Shown here: positions 1-9,061 of the stretch, one piece after another
Layout: every line of letters begins with the position of its first letter
Position numbering within the stretch: position 1 is the stretch's first letter
Assembly: GCA_947630755.1 (NCBI GenBank)
Contig: CANRIU010000003.1
Coordinates: forward strand, 1-64,000
Direction of reading: 5' to 3'
From: an uncultured Oscillospiraceae bacterium
GTDB lineage: Bacteria; Bacillota; Clostridia; Oscillospirales; Oscillospiraceae
Length of the DNA: 64,000 nucleotides
The notes under the pieces: model-generated
Told to the model about the DNA's origin: nothing
What the model saw: the letters and a program-made list of their open reading frames with translations, nothing else
Databases searched by the model: none
Position numbers and translations under genes: made by a program

Positions 1-35
1 GCTTCGTCCGTATTATGCCCTTTTAGGGCTATTCA

Positions 36-60
36 AGCCTCCGGCTTAGCCGGAGGTTTT
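36..60 (+). terminator. Hairpin with T-tract, end of an upstream gene
   Basis: CCTCCGGC (38-45) and GCCGGAGG (49-56) form an 8-bp stem with a 3-base loop, followed by TTTT on the plus strand. It most likely terminates a plus-strand transcript entering from the left of the window. It also lies just past the stop of the minus-strand DUF4363 gene, but that side has no T-tract. Confidence 0.55.
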
Positions 61-65
61 GACTG

Positions 66-443
66 TCAGAAGATGCTCCCGGGGTTTATGCCCTCCATTT
101 TGGAAAGCTCCGCAAGGTGCTCCAGCGCCGCCTCCGCGGCCACCACGGCGGAGGGGCTTTCGAGGCTGACGGCCTCAAGGAGGGCGTAGAGGGCGCTGTC
201 TATGGACTCAAGGTCCGTGTGGCGCAGTACGCACATCGTGTAGCTCTCCGCGCCGTGCCAGAGGCGGAGAGCGCGGCTGACGGAGCGGCCGGCGCCCTCA
301 AAATCCCCAAGGGCGGCCTGCTCCCCGGCGGCCCGGACATTTTCCGAGATGCCGGAGCACAGCCCGTCGATGACGTGGGTATTTATCAGTGACAAAATCA
401 GCAGCGCCGCCAGAAGCAGCGCCGCGAAGAGCTCCTTTTTCAC
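66..443 (-). CDS. DUF4363 family protein
   Basis: Predicted protein of 125 residues with one N-terminal hydrophobic segment (about residues 6-20) followed by a helical, alanine- and leucine-rich region, as in DUF4363 proteins of spore-forming Firmicutes. The start is taken as GTG at 443, whose last two bases overlap the TGA of the DUF421 gene (GTGA junction) with a GGGAG-type ribosome binding site inside that gene; a longer reading from 554 would bury the start inside DUF421. The tight overlap means translational coupling with DUF421. Molecular function is unknown; membrane location is inferred from the hydrophobic segment. The family call is from memory of the DUF421/DUF4363 pairing. Confidence 0.7.
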   Translation of the reverse strand: MKKELFAALLLAALLILSLINTHVIDGLCSGISENVRAAGEQAALGDFEGAGRSVSRALRLWHGAESYTMCVLRHTDLESIDSALYALLEAVSLESPSAVVAAEAALEHLAELSKMEGINPGSIF

Positions 444-1120
444 CGCGTGTTCTCCCTTTTCGCAAAATAAATCTTCCCGGCGCCGTCCACCGCCATGATG
501 TACACGTCCTTCGGCCCACGGGCGCCACGGCTTTTGAGCTCCGACTCCAGCCACTTCGGGCTTTTGCCGAGGAGGCTCAGGTTTTCGCTCATCACGCGGC
601 CCTCGTTTATGACAAGCACCGGAAGGCCGTTGTCCGGCGCCTCGATTTTGAGCTCCTCCGCTGTGGCGGGGGAGAATTTGGCGTAGGGCAGGACGGAGAG
701 CGTGCCGTCGGTCTCAAGGATGGCGTGCTTCACCTGAGATATGTCGGTGATGCCGTTGACGCGCAGCTCCACATACAGCTCGTCCACCGAGAGGCGGCAT
801 TTTCGCATCTCCGACTGGACTATCACGCCGTTGTCCACCAGTATGCTGGGCTTTCCGGAGAGGAAACGCCGGAACCGGGGAAGGCGGACGGATATGCCGG
901 AAATTAAAAGCTGAAAGGACAGCAGCGTCAGCACGGGGACTACGCCGTAGATGAGCGGTGTGCCGGTGTCCTGAAGGGGCTGGGCGGCGAGGTTGGAGAT
1001 GAGCACAGCCGTGACAAGCTCCAGAGGCTCCAGCTCCCCGAGCTGGCGCTTCCCCATGACCCGCAGGGAAAAAATGAGCAGGGAAAAGACTATCAGCGTC
1101 CTTATAAAGCTGACTGCCAT
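440..1120 (-). CDS. DUF421 (YetF-like) membrane protein
   Basis: 226 residues. Three hydrophobic segments occupy about the first 90 residues, including the family-typical GKRQLGELEPLELV stretch, then an alpha/beta cytoplasmic domain (SVDELYVELR, AILETDGTLSVL, VINEGRV) as in the YetF/DUF421 family. ATG at 1120 is chosen because AAGGAG precedes it at good spacing and the protein then begins with the first membrane segment; upstream in-frame codons give a non-family extension. It overlaps the downstream DUF4363 gene by four bases. The role of the family is not established, though many members are found in endospore formers. Confidence 0.85.
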   Translation of the reverse strand: MAVSFIRTLIVFSLLIFSLRVMGKRQLGELEPLELVTAVLISNLAAQPLQDTGTPLIYGVVPVLTLLSFQLLISGISVRLPRFRRFLSGKPSILVDNGVIVQSEMRKCRLSVDELYVELRVNGITDISQVKHAILETDGTLSVLPYAKFSPATAEELKIEAPDNGLPVLVINEGRVMSENLSLLGKSPKWLESELKSRGARGPKDVYIMAVDGAGKIYFAKRENTR

Positions 1121-1212
1121 GGAATACACTCCTTTTAGGTCAGCTTTCCCGAAATGGGCTTTTTTATTCGGAAAGAATCGCGGCGCGGGACGTTTTTTTG
1201 TCCAGTATTTCC

Positions 1213-1241
1213 TTGACACAAGGCCCGGAAAAGGATAAACT
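1213..1241 (+). promoter_or_regulatory. Sigma-A type promoter for glmM
   Basis: TTGACA (1213-1218) and TAAACT (1236-1241) are separated by 17 bases and sit about 45 bases upstream of the glmM start. The DUF421 gene diverges on the other side. Confidence 0.65.
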
Positions 1242-1283
1242 ACATAGGATAGGATAATCATGATCTGCGTGGAGGAACACCTT

Positions 1284-2633
1284 ATGGGTAAATATTTCGG
1301 TACTGACGGATTTCGCGGCGAGGCCAACCTGGGGTTGACGGTTGACCACGCCTTCAAGATAGGAAGATTCATCGGATGGTACTTCGGCAGGGGACAGAAA
1401 TGCCGGGTGGTCATCGGCAAGGACACGCGGCGCTCCAGCTATATGTACGAGGCCGCGCTGACCGCGGGACTTACATCCTCGGGAGCCGACGCCTACCTTC
1501 TCCATGTCACCACCACTCCCTCCGTTAGCTACATAACGAGGATAGACGACTTTGACTGCGGGATAATGATCTCCGCCAGCCACAACCCCTATTACGACAA
1601 CGGGATTAAGCTTTTAAACTCCGGGGGGGAGAAGATGGAGGAGGAGGTGCTCGAGGAGATCGAGCGCTACCTCGACGGCGAGACCGGGGAGGTGCCCTAC
1701 GCCACCCGGGGGGACATCGGGCGCACCATAGATTACTCCGCCGGGCGCAACAGGTACATAGGCTATCTCATAAGCCTCGCCACACACTCCTACAAGGGCA
1801 AGAAGGTGGGACTTGACTGCGCCAACGGCTCCACATGGATGATAGCGAAGAGCGTCTTTGACGCGCTGGGGGCGGACACTTACGTTATCAACAACACCCC
1901 CAACGGACTGAACATCAACTTAAACTGCGGCTCTACACACATCGAGGGCCTCCAGAGGCTTGTGGTGGGCAACGGGCTTGACGTGGGCTTCGCCTTTGAC
2001 GGCGACGCCGACAGGTGCCTTGCGGTGGACGAGAAGGGCCAGCTTGTAGACGGGGACAAGATAATGTACATCTACGGGCGGCATATGCACGAGCGGGGGA
2101 AGCTTGAGGGGACGAAGGTCGTCACCACCGTCATGTCCAACATCGGCCTTTACAAGGCGCTGGAGGAGGCCGGGATAGGCTTCGAGGTCACGGACGTGGG
2201 CGATAAATATGTCTGGGAGAATATGCGCCGCACGGGCAACCGCATCGGCGGCGAGCAGTCCGGGCACATCATTTTCGGCAAGTACGCCACCACGGGAGAC
2301 GGCGTCCTGACAGCGATAAAGCTTATGCAGGCGATGCTGGACAGGAAGCTGCCGCTGTCAAAGCTTGCAGAGCCCGTGACGATATACCCGCAGGTGCTGA
2401 AAAACGTCCGTGTCGCGGACAAGGACGCGGCTCTCGGGGACCTGGCGGTGAGGGAGGCCGAGCACAACGCGAAGGTGAAGCTGGGCAGCAACGGGCGGGT
2501 GCTGCTGAGAAAGAGCGGCACGGAGCCCGTCATCCGGGTCATGGCCGAGGCCCCCACCGAGGCCGAGTGCCAGGAGGCCGTGGACATGATAGTGAAAGCT
2601 CTTAAGGACAGGGGGCACGCGGAAAATGTATAG
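1284..2633 (+). CDS. glmM: Phosphoglucosamine mutase
   Basis: 449 residues, the usual GlmM length. It interconverts glucosamine-6-phosphate and glucosamine-1-phosphate on the way to UDP-GlcNAc for peptidoglycan. The N-terminus reads MGKYFGTDGFRGEAN, the active-site phosphoserine loop ISASHNP places Ser99 as the phosphorylated residue, the metal loop DGDADR is present, and RKSGTEP near the C-terminus is the phosphate-binding loop. ATG at 1284 is chosen over an upstream ATG at 1260 because GGAGG lies at 1271-1275 and the family N-terminus starts here. The next gene begins inside its last codons. Cytoplasmic enzyme, certain. Confidence 0.97.
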   Translation: MGKYFGTDGFRGEANLGLTVDHAFKIGRFIGWYFGRGQKCRVVIGKDTRRSSYMYEAALTAGLTSSGADAYLLHVTTTPSVSYITRIDDFDCGIMISASHNPYYDNGIKLLNSGGEKMEEEVLEEIERYLDGETGEVPYATRGDIGRTIDYSAGRNRYIGYLISLATHSYKGKKVGLDCANGSTWMIAKSVFDALGADTYVINNTPNGLNINLNCGSTHIEGLQRLVVGNGLDVGFAFDGDADRCLAVDEKGQLVDGDKIMYIYGRHMHERGKLEGTKVVTTVMSNIGLYKALEEAGIGFEVTDVGDKYVWENMRRTGNRIGGEQSGHIIFGKYATTGDGVLTAIKLMQAMLDRKLPLSKLAEPVTIYPQVLKNVRVADKDAALGDLAVREAEHNAKVKLGSNGRVLLRKSGTEPVIRVMAEAPTEAECQEAVDMIVKALKDRGHAENV

Positions 2634-3285
2634 GACGGTTGACCTCTATGACCTCTCCCACTCTATTGCCGGAGAGCTTCTTGGCGGGTGCGGGTACCCC
2701 TGGCAGGCGCTGGACCTCATAGGCAGGTGGTGCGTTGAGCTGGGGGAGAGCCTTCCCGAGGAGGAGTACGAAAAGCGCGGGGAGAACATATGGATAGCCA
2801 GGGACGCGGTGGTGTTCCCGAGCGCGTATATCGCGGGGCCCTGCATAATCGGTCACAGGACCGAGGTCCGCCACTGCGCCTTTATCCGCAGAAACGCCAT
2901 AGTCGGCGCGGACTGCGTGGTCGGCAACTCCACGGAGCTTAAAAACGTGATTTTATTCGATAACGTTCAGGTACCGCACTACAACTATGTTGGCGACTCC
3001 ATTCTGGGCTACAGGTCCCACATGGGGGCGGGGTCCATAACCTCAAACGTCAAGTCCGACAAGACGCATGTCGTGGTGAAGGACGGCGCGGAGGCAATAG
3101 ACACCGGGAGAAAGAAATTCGGCGCGATGCTGGGCGACCTTGTGGAGGTCGGCTGCAACAGCGTCCTCAACCCCGGGACGGTCTTGGGCAGGGGCGTGAG
3201 CATTTATCCCACGAGCTGCGTCCGGGGCGTTGTCCCGGCGGGTCATATCTGGAAGGATAAGGACAATATCGTTCCGAGAACATAA
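2626..3285 (+). CDS. Stand-alone left-handed beta-helix acyl/nucleotidyl-transferase-like protein
   Basis: 219 residues overlapping the end of glmM by 8 bases. From about residue 60 there are hexapeptide-type turns (IWIARDAVVFPSAYI, CIIGHRTEVR, AIVGADCVVGN), then the GlmU/GlmU-like segment DSILGYRSHMGAGSITSN and a closing TVLGRGVSIYP turn. There is no N-terminal nucleotidyltransferase domain with the GGxGTR signature. Relatives are often labelled UDP-N-acetylglucosamine pyrophosphorylase. The position beside glmM suggests acetylation of GlcN-1-phosphate or another sugar-phosphate step, but that is inference; it could equally be a catalytically distinct hexapeptide transferase. Confidence 0.75.
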   Translation: MYRTVDLYDLSHSIAGELLGGCGYPWQALDLIGRWCVELGESLPEEEYEKRGENIWIARDAVVFPSAYIAGPCIIGHRTEVRHCAFIRRNAIVGADCVVGNSTELKNVILFDNVQVPHYNYVGDSILGYRSHMGAGSITSNVKSDKTHVVVKDGAEAIDTGRKKFGAMLGDLVEVGCNSVLNPGTVLGRGVSIYPTSCVRGVVPAGHIWKDKDNIVPRT

Positions 3286-3289
3286 GTAC

Positions 3290-3318
3290 AGGGCCGGACG
3301 CGCGTCGGCCCTCTTTTA
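3290..3318 (+). terminator. Intrinsic terminator after the glmM pair
   Basis: AGGGCCG and CGGCCCT arms with a GC-rich inner part (one bulged G) are followed by CTTTT. It separates glmM and its partner from proB. Confidence 0.75.
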
Positions 3319-3363
3319 AATAGGGATAATTCAGCCAGATAACGCGATAAAGAAGGAATTTAT

Positions 3364-4143
3364 ATGCGAATCGTCATAAAGGTGGGCTCCTCCACCTTAT
3401 CCTACCCCACGGGCAGAATGAACATCCGCAGAGTGGAGACCCTTGTGCGGGTGCTAAGCGACCTTAAAAACGCGGGACACGAGATAATATTTGTCTCCTC
3501 CGGCGCCATCGCCATGGGCGTGGGGAAGCTGGGGCTCTCCCGCCGCCCGGAGGACATACCCGGAAAGCAGGCCGCGGCGGCGGTGGGGCAGTGCGAGCTT
3601 ATGTACACATATGACAAGCTGTTTTCCGAGTACAGCCACACCGTGGCGCAGATACTTCTCACGGCGGCGGACATTGAGGATGAGGGGCGGCATGAGAACT
3701 TCAGGAACACCGTATTGAGGCTTCTGGAGATAGGGGCCATACCCGTGGTAAACGAGAACGACACCGTTGCCACGGAAGAGATAGTTATCGGCGACAACGA
3801 CACCCTCGCCGCCGTGGTGGCGGCGTCGGTGGGAGCGGATCTGCTCATACTCATGACGGACATCGACGGGCTTTACACCGCGGACCCACGGCGGGACGAC
3901 AGGGCGGAGCTAATTGAGACTGTCCGGGAGCTGACGCCGGAGATAATGGAGCTTGCCGGGGGCTCCGGCAGCGCCCTTGGCACCGGGGGGATGAGGACGA
4001 AGCTCCACGCCGCTCAAATCGCGACCTCGGCAGGGGTGGACATGGTGATAATGAACGGCGCAAAGCCCGAGCGCCTTTACGACGCGGCGGAGGGCAGGAG
4101 CGTCGGCACGAGGTTTTTAAGGCGTGAAAATGGAGCTTTCTGA
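3364..4143 (+). CDS. proB: Glutamate 5-kinase, short form
   Basis: 259 residues. Phosphorylates L-glutamate to gamma-glutamyl phosphate, the first step of proline synthesis. The amino-acid-kinase fold is complete: VKVGSSTL at the N-terminus, FVSSGAIAMG, VVNENDTVAT, GDNDTLAA, LLILMTDIDGLY and GGMRTK. The protein stops where longer ProB proteins continue into a PUA domain, so this is the PUA-less type. AAGGAA precedes the ATG. The following acyltransferase gene overlaps its last 20 bases, which places proB in a four-gene proline operon. Confidence 0.95.
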   Translation: MRIVIKVGSSTLSYPTGRMNIRRVETLVRVLSDLKNAGHEIIFVSSGAIAMGVGKLGLSRRPEDIPGKQAAAAVGQCELMYTYDKLFSEYSHTVAQILLTAADIEDEGRHENFRNTVLRLLEIGAIPVVNENDTVATEEIVIGDNDTLAAVVAASVGADLLILMTDIDGLYTADPRRDDRAELIETVRELTPEIMELAGGSGSALGTGGMRTKLHAAQIATSAGVDMVIMNGAKPERLYDAAEGRSVGTRFLRRENGAF

Positions 4144-4933
4144 CCTCGCCGCCCTCATCGGCCTGAGTCCGGAGGTGCTGGAGAGGGCTTGCGGGGCGCT
4201 CTCTGATGAGGAGCTTCTCACCCTTTGGCCGGTCATCGCGCGCTTGCGTTCGCCGGAGAACGCGGGCGCGGCGTACAGCGAGCTTTGCGAGAGGCTGTCT
4301 TACGACCCGGAGGGCATGAAGATGCTCCGCTGTCAGCTGGAGTGCGCATTGGGGACATATGATATGTATCTGGAGCGCCGCATCCCCGAGGACGTATTCG
4401 CCGCCACCATGGGCTGCTTTTCCCGGTTCATCCGTGAGTGCGTAAGGCGCACCGGAAGTCAGGATTTTGACCGGGGCTGGTGGACGTACAGACAGCTGAG
4501 CCTTCAATTATTTAGGCTGGGAGAGCTTGAGTATGAGCTTAAGGAGTATGACGGCCTTCCCGCCGCCGCGATACACATCCCATCGGACGCCGATCTCTCC
4601 CCGGAGGCCGTGGACAGATCGCTCAAAGAGGCGGATATATTTTTCAGGAGCCATTTCGGGCCCAGGAGCGCCTACACCTGCCGCTCCTGGCTCCTCTCGC
4701 CATCGTTGATACCGCTTTTGGGGGAAAATTCAAATATCCTGTCCTTTCAAAGGCGCTTTGACATCAAATCGCGGGATTCAGAGAGCCGGGAGTTCGTCCA
4801 GTGGCTTTTTTACACCTCCCCGGACACCCCCGTGGAGCTTTTTGAGGAGAGGACGAGCCTACAGCGGGCCGTCAAGGGGATGCTCCTTGCCGGAGGGTCG
4901 CTGGGCAGCGCCTTTGGAGTATTAAGGAGGTAA
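4124..4933 (+). CDS. GNAT-like acyltransferase domain protein inserted in the proline operon
   Basis: 269 residues, mostly helical in its first half. The segment around residues 145-215 ([36 protein letters not shown]) matches my memory of the clostridial 'acyltransferase domain-containing' family with a GNAT-like C-terminal domain. GTG at 4124 or ATG at 4130 could be the start; both overlap the end of proB and imply coupled translation. It ends 2 bases before proA's start, so it is co-transcribed with proB, proA and proC. Substrate unknown. A role in modifying a proline-pathway product or enzyme is only a guess from position. Confidence 0.6.
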   Translation: MKMELSDLAALIGLSPEVLERACGALSDEELLTLWPVIARLRSPENAGAAYSELCERLSYDPEGMKMLRCQLECALGTYDMYLERRIPEDVFAATMGCFSRFIRECVRRTGSQDFDRGWWTYRQLSLQLFRLGELEYELKEYDGLPAAAIHIPSDADLSPEAVDRSLKEADIFFRSHFGPRSAYTCRSWLLSPSLIPLLGENSNILSFQRRFDIKSRDSESREFVQWLFYTSPDTPVELFEERTSLQRAVKGMLLAGGSLGSAFGVLRR

Positions 4934-4935
4934 AT

Positions 4936-6192
4936 ATGACAACAAGTGAAATTTTAAAAAGCGCCAAGGCCGCCGTCCCGGCGCTGTCGGGGCTCTCGGC
5001 CCAGCGCAAGGACGAGGCGCTGTATGAGATGGCGTCGAACCTTGAGGAGGCCGCGGGGGAGATACTCTCCGCCAACGCGGCGGACATGGAGGCGGCGAAG
5101 GGCGCCATGAGCCAGGTGATGCTGGACAGGCTTCGCCTCGACGAGGGGCGGATCGCTGCTATGGCGGAGGGAATGCGGGACGTGGCGAGGCTCCCGGACC
5201 CGTCTTGGACGACCCTCGAGTGCGCCATAAGGCCGAATGGGCTGAAGATATACAGGGTGGCGGTGCCGCTGGGCGTTATCGCCATAATATATGAGTCCCG
5301 CCCGAACGTGACCAGCGACGCCGCGGCGCTGTGCTTTAAATCCGGCAACGTGTGTGTGCTGCGCTCCGGGAAGGAGGCGTGGCGCAGCGCCTGGGCAGTG
5401 GTGCGGGCGCTGAGACGCGGGCTTGCAAAGCTGGGGCTGCCGGAGGAGCTCGTCTCCCTGGTGGAGGACACCTCCCGGGAGAGCGCGAGGGAGCTTATGA
5501 CCGCCAGCGGATATGTCGACCTCCTCATCCCCAGGGGCGGCGCGGGGCTTATACGCGCCTGCGTTGAGAACGCAACGGTGCCGTGCCTTGAGACGGGCAC
5601 GGGGATATGCCACGTCTATGTGGACGAGTACGCGGACCTCGAGATGGCGGTGAGGATAATCGTCAACGCCAAGACTAGCCGCCCTTCGGTTTGCAACGCC
5701 CAGGAGGTGTGCCTTGTGCACTCGGCCGTGGCGGAGAAATTCCTGCCCATGCTCAAAAGGGCGCTGGTGGACGACAGGGCGGCCCGGGGGGATATTCCCG
5801 TGGAGCTCCGGCTTGACCCCAGGGCCGGGGAGATCATCGACGGAAGCGCGGCGGGAGAGAGGGACTTCGACACGGAGTTTTTGGACTACATCCTTGCCGT
5901 GAAGGTGGTGGACAGCGTGGAGGAGGCGATCTCTCACATCGCCGCCCACTCCACCCACCACTCCGAGGCGATAATCACAGGGAATAAGGAGAATCAGGAG
6001 AAATTCGTCCGGGAGGTGGACAGCGCGGCGGTATACGTCAATGCCTCCACACGGTTCACCGACGGGGGCGAGTTCGGACTGGGGTGTGAAATGGGCATCT
6101 CCACCCAGAAGCTCCACGCCCGCGGGCCCGTGGGCCTTCGGGAGCTTATGACCTACAAGTATATCATCGAGGGTGACGGGCAGGTTCGGTGA
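4936..6192 (+). CDS. proA: Gamma-glutamyl phosphate reductase
   Basis: 418 residues, full length. NADPH-dependent reduction of gamma-glutamyl phosphate to glutamate semialdehyde, second step of proline synthesis. Family landmarks: [18 protein letters not shown], the catalytic cysteine Cys253 in [29 protein letters not shown] and the C-terminal [22 protein letters not shown] stands 6 bases before the ATG. Lies between the acyltransferase gene and proC. Confidence 0.97.
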   Translation: MTTSEILKSAKAAVPALSGLSAQRKDEALYEMASNLEEAAGEILSANAADMEAAKGAMSQVMLDRLRLDEGRIAAMAEGMRDVARLPDPSWTTLECAIRPNGLKIYRVAVPLGVIAIIYESRPNVTSDAAALCFKSGNVCVLRSGKEAWRSAWAVVRALRRGLAKLGLPEELVSLVEDTSRESARELMTASGYVDLLIPRGGAGLIRACVENATVPCLETGTGICHVYVDEYADLEMAVRIIVNAKTSRPSVCNAQEVCLVHSAVAEKFLPMLKRALVDDRAARGDIPVELRLDPRAGEIIDGSAAGERDFDTEFLDYILAVKVVDSVEEAISHIAAHSTHHSEAIITGNKENQEKFVREVDSAAVYVNASTRFTDGGEFGLGCEMGISTQKLHARGPVGLRELMTYKYIIEGDGQVR

Positions 6193-6222
6193 CGGAGCGG
6201 GCCCCGTGAAAGGAGAATGGCT

Positions 6223-7026
6223 ATGTATGAATTTGGCTTCATCGGCGTGGGGCACATGGGCGCCACGCTGGCAAAGGCGGTTATCTCCGCCGCCGGGGCG
6301 GAGAAGGTGGCGGTATGCGACGCTGACAATGAGCGCGTGAGGCGCCTTGCCTGGGAGAGCGGCTGCGCCGCGCTGAGGGCAAATGAGGTCGCGGAGGGCT
6401 GTCGATACATCTTCCTCGGCGTAAAGCCCCAGAATATGGAGGAGCTTTTTGAGGAGATCGGCCCGGTGTTAAGGTCCCGGGCGGAGCCCTTCGCGCTGGT
6501 GACAATGGCGGCGGGGATAACGATGGAAAAGCTCCTTGAGATGTACGGACAGAGCGCCCCGGTGCTGCGGATAATGCCCAACACCCCGGCGGCGGTGGGC
6601 GCGGGGTGTATGCTCTACGCCGGAAACGGGGAGCTCACGGCGGGGGACAAGGCGGCGATTTTGGCGGCGCTGTCGCCCACGGGGGAGCTTGTGGAGACTC
6701 CGGAGGAGCTTATCGACGCGGGGTGCGCCGTCTCCGGCTGCGGCCCGGCGTTTGTGTATAAGTTCATCCTCGCCCTCGCGAGGGCTGGACAGGACGTGGG
6801 CCTTGCCCCGGACACGGCGTTGAGGCTGGCAAGGCAGACATGCCTCGGCGCGGCGTCCCTCGCCGTCAAGACCGGGGAGGACCCCCGGGTGCTGTGCGAT
6901 CAGGTGTGCTCGCCGGGGGGATCCACCATAGAGGGCGTCAGGAGTTTAGAGGCCGGAGATTTTGCCGCCGAGGTCGGGAGGGCCGTCAGGGCCTCCTTCG
7001 ACAGGACCGTGGAGCTGGGCAGGTGA
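6223..7026 (+). CDS. proC: Pyrroline-5-carboxylate reductase
   Basis: 267 residues. Last step of proline synthesis, NAD(P)H-dependent reduction of P5C. Rossmann start FGFIGVGHMGATLAKA, then LGVKPQ, LRIMPNTPAAVGAG, the substrate-site SGCGPAFVYKF and the C-terminal CSPGGSTIEGVRSLE. Of two in-frame ATGs (6217 and 6223), the second is preferred because AGGAG at 6211-6215 is then 7 bases away. It ends two bases before the start of the oxidoreductase gene, so the operon continues. Confidence 0.96.
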   Translation: MYEFGFIGVGHMGATLAKAVISAAGAEKVAVCDADNERVRRLAWESGCAALRANEVAEGCRYIFLGVKPQNMEELFEEIGPVLRSRAEPFALVTMAAGITMEKLLEMYGQSAPVLRIMPNTPAAVGAGCMLYAGNGELTAGDKAAILAALSPTGELVETPEELIDAGCAVSGCGPAFVYKFILALARAGQDVGLAPDTALRLARQTCLGAASLAVKTGEDPRVLCDQVCSPGGSTIEGVRSLEAGDFAAEVGRAVRASFDRTVELGR

Positions 7027-7027
7027 T

Positions 7028-8125
7028 ATGGAGAGAGTGAGATTCGGTATTGTCGGCGTGGGGGCTATCGGCGCAAAGCACATTGAGACTATCCGCAAGA
7101 GCGTCCCGGAGGCGGATGTTACAGCGGTATGCATACGCTCGCCGGAGCGAAGGCGCGCCTTCCGGGAGGAAAACCCGGATATGGAGACATTTGGGAGCGC
7201 GGAGGAGCTTTTCTCAAGCGGGGCGTGCGACGCGGTGATACTCTGCACCCCGCACTCCGAGCACCCGGGTGAGGCAATAGACGCCTTTAAGCACGGCCTT
7301 CATGTCCTGACGGAGAAGCCCGCGGGAATTTACACCGCACAGGTGCTGCCTATGGTCGAAGCCGCGAAAGGCTCCGGCAGGGTGTTTGGGATAATGTACA
7401 ACCAGCGCGCGGACCCCATGTACGCAAAGCTCCGGGAGATGGTTCGAGGGGGAGAGCTCGGCGGGATAAAGAGGATAACCTGGATAGTCACGGACTGGTA
7501 CAGGTCCCTCGCCTACCACCGTTCAAGCCCCTGGCACTCCACCTGGCGTGGGGAGGGCGGGGGAGTGCTGCTCAATCAGAGCATCCACCAGCTGGACCTG
7601 TGGCAGTGGATTTTCGGTATGCCCGACAGGGTCTGGGCCAGGGCGGGCTTTGGGAAATATCACGACATAGAGGTGGAGGACGACGTGACCGCCGTATTTG
7701 AGTACGAAAACGGCGTCACGGGGGAGTACATCACCTCCACCGGTGAGACGCCGGGCACAAACCGCCTCGAGGTTGCCTGCGACATGGGCAGGGTGGTGTG
7801 CGAGGCCGGAAAGCTCACCTTCCTTAAAAACGCCGTGTCCGAGCGTGAGTTTGAGCGGGTCAATACCGAGCCCTTCGCAAGGCCGGAGTGCGGCGTGCTG
7901 GAGATACCAGTGGAGAGGTGCGCGAAGGAGGGCCACGCCGCAATAATTGAGAATTTTGCCTCCGCGGTGCTGCGCGGTACGCCGTTGACGGCGCCCGGGG
8001 AGGAGGGGCTTTTCGCCCTGACGATGGCGAACGGAGCGCTCCTCTCGGCCTGGAGGGGCGAGTGGGTGGACCTGGGGCACTTCCCACACGGGGAGTATGA
8101 GTCCGCCCTGCGCGCAAGATTTTAA
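7028..8125 (+). CDS. Gfo/Idh/MocA family oxidoreductase
   Basis: 365 residues. N-terminal Rossmann fold (VRFGIVGVGAIGAKH), the family EKP motif (LTEKPAGIY) and a C-terminal Gfo/Idh alpha/beta domain with the HSTWRGEGGGVLLNQSIHQL region carrying the typical HxxD/N-rich active site (GGVLLNQSIHQLDLWQW). NAD(P)-dependent oxidation of a sugar, cyclitol or related substrate is expected; the substrate cannot be told. ATG at 7028, two bases after proC's stop, is chosen because the Rossmann strand starts there. Its link to proline synthesis is unclear and may only be transcriptional. Confidence 0.88.
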   Translation: MERVRFGIVGVGAIGAKHIETIRKSVPEADVTAVCIRSPERRRAFREENPDMETFGSAEELFSSGACDAVILCTPHSEHPGEAIDAFKHGLHVLTEKPAGIYTAQVLPMVEAAKGSGRVFGIMYNQRADPMYAKLREMVRGGELGGIKRITWIVTDWYRSLAYHRSSPWHSTWRGEGGGVLLNQSIHQLDLWQWIFGMPDRVWARAGFGKYHDIEVEDDVTAVFEYENGVTGEYITSTGETPGTNRLEVACDMGRVVCEAGKLTFLKNAVSEREFERVNTEPFARPECGVLEIPVERCAKEGHAAIIENFASAVLRGTPLTAPGEEGLFALTMANGALLSAWRGEWVDLGHFPHGEYESALRARF

Positions 8126-8222
8126 GTCCCTCCAATTCGATGTAGAGAAATAGTTCAAGCGCGGCGCGATCGAAAAAGCGTGACACCTGTCTGAAAGCCG
8201 TCAGGCATTTTTCGAAGGCTCA

Positions 8223-8262
8223 AACCCCCGCTGACATATTTGTCGGCGGGGGTTGGGTTTTT
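8223..8262 (+). terminator. Terminator of the proline operon
   Basis: A 14-bp stem (arms AACCCCCGCTGACA and TGTCGGCGGGGGTT, one G-T pair) with a 4-base loop is followed by GGGTTTTTATT. It lies between converging genes and probably serves the minus-strand DinB-like gene as well. The stretch 8126-8222 in front of it holds no gene I can see. Confidence 0.85.
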
Positions 8263-8923
8263 ATTTATGAGTTATGATTTTGTCCCTTATACGCAGGCTT
8301 GCCTCTATGTGCATGATCCAATGCCTTGAAAAGGGCATTTTGATCAATCCGCAAATATCCTTTCCGCACCAATAGTCAATAAGCCATATTGCGCTTTCAT
8401 CGCCGCTTACGACCTTCAAGGACTTTAAGTGTTCCTTTATCTCTTCCGATATTTTCATTTTAAGCATTTCGAAGGTAAGACCGCATAATATCTTTTCCGT
8501 GCTTTCCTTTACCTCTGATATGTATGAATAAAGCTCGTCTAAATTGAGCTGCTTTGAAAAATCGGCTATCTGGTATTTTACAAGCTCATTACCCGTTGTA
8601 ATTATGGGAGAATTGATTCGCCGCTGATAGCCGCCGGAAAAAAAGACCTGTTCAGTTCCGTTTATCAGCGTGTGCGCGACAATATCCTCGATACGGAAAA
8701 TATGCCAAATGGAATAAGCAATGGTTTTGCAGTGGTAACCGTTTGCATTTACAAAAGGTATCGCGTTAAAATCCTCTCTTTTCAAATCTGACCTGAAGGA
8801 TAATAAAACTCCCATCAGCTCGTTTCGCAGCGCAAACAGCGTATCGAGGGCTTCCGGGAAGGTATCTCTCTTTTTTAGCTTTGCCTGCATCGATTTATTT
8901 ATATTAGACCATTCTTTGTTCAT
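8261..8923 (-). CDS. DinB-like four-helix-bundle protein
   Basis: 220 residues, visibly more AT-rich than the neighbours. The layout fits the DinB/YfiT fold: a helix with LFALRNELMGVLLSF, a helix carrying HIFRIEDIVAHTLI (first metal-ligand histidine region) and a late helix SRHWIMHIEASLRI with two more histidines, which would give a three-histidine metal site. ATG at 8923 is preferred over GTG at 8932 because GGTGA precedes it. Function unknown; DinB-fold proteins include metal-dependent thiol transferases and many uncharacterised members. Base composition suggests a later arrival. Confidence 0.65.
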   Translation of the reverse strand: MNKEWSNINKSMQAKLKKRDTFPEALDTLFALRNELMGVLLSFRSDLKREDFNAIPFVNANGYHCKTIAYSIWHIFRIEDIVAHTLINGTEQVFFSGGYQRRINSPIITTGNELVKYQIADFSKQLNLDELYSYISEVKESTEKILCGLTFEMLKMKISEEIKEHLKSLKVVSGDESAIWLIDYWCGKDICGLIKMPFSRHWIMHIEASLRIRDKIITHK

Positions 8924-9008
8924 ATAATTCACCCGTTTGTGCCGATTTGCGGCCTGTTATATCATGCCTTTAAGGCCTCGTAAAGGCGTGATAAATTCCT
9001 TCTCAGAT

Positions 9009-9042
9009 AAAAATGACCGACACGCCAGGGACGTGTCGGTCA
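9009..9042 (-). terminator. Terminator of the YbjN-like gene
   Basis: Perfect 11-bp stem (TGACCGACACG and its complement, loop of 7) followed on the minus strand by TTTTT. It lies 20 bases after the YbjN-like stop. Confidence 0.85.
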
Positions 9043-9061
9043 AATTTATTGCGGTAAAAGC

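Noticed and set aside
4954..6255. 433-codon minus-strand frame over proA
   Set aside because: Antisense shadow of a certain gene, Arg/His/Pro/Gly-rich, no family features.
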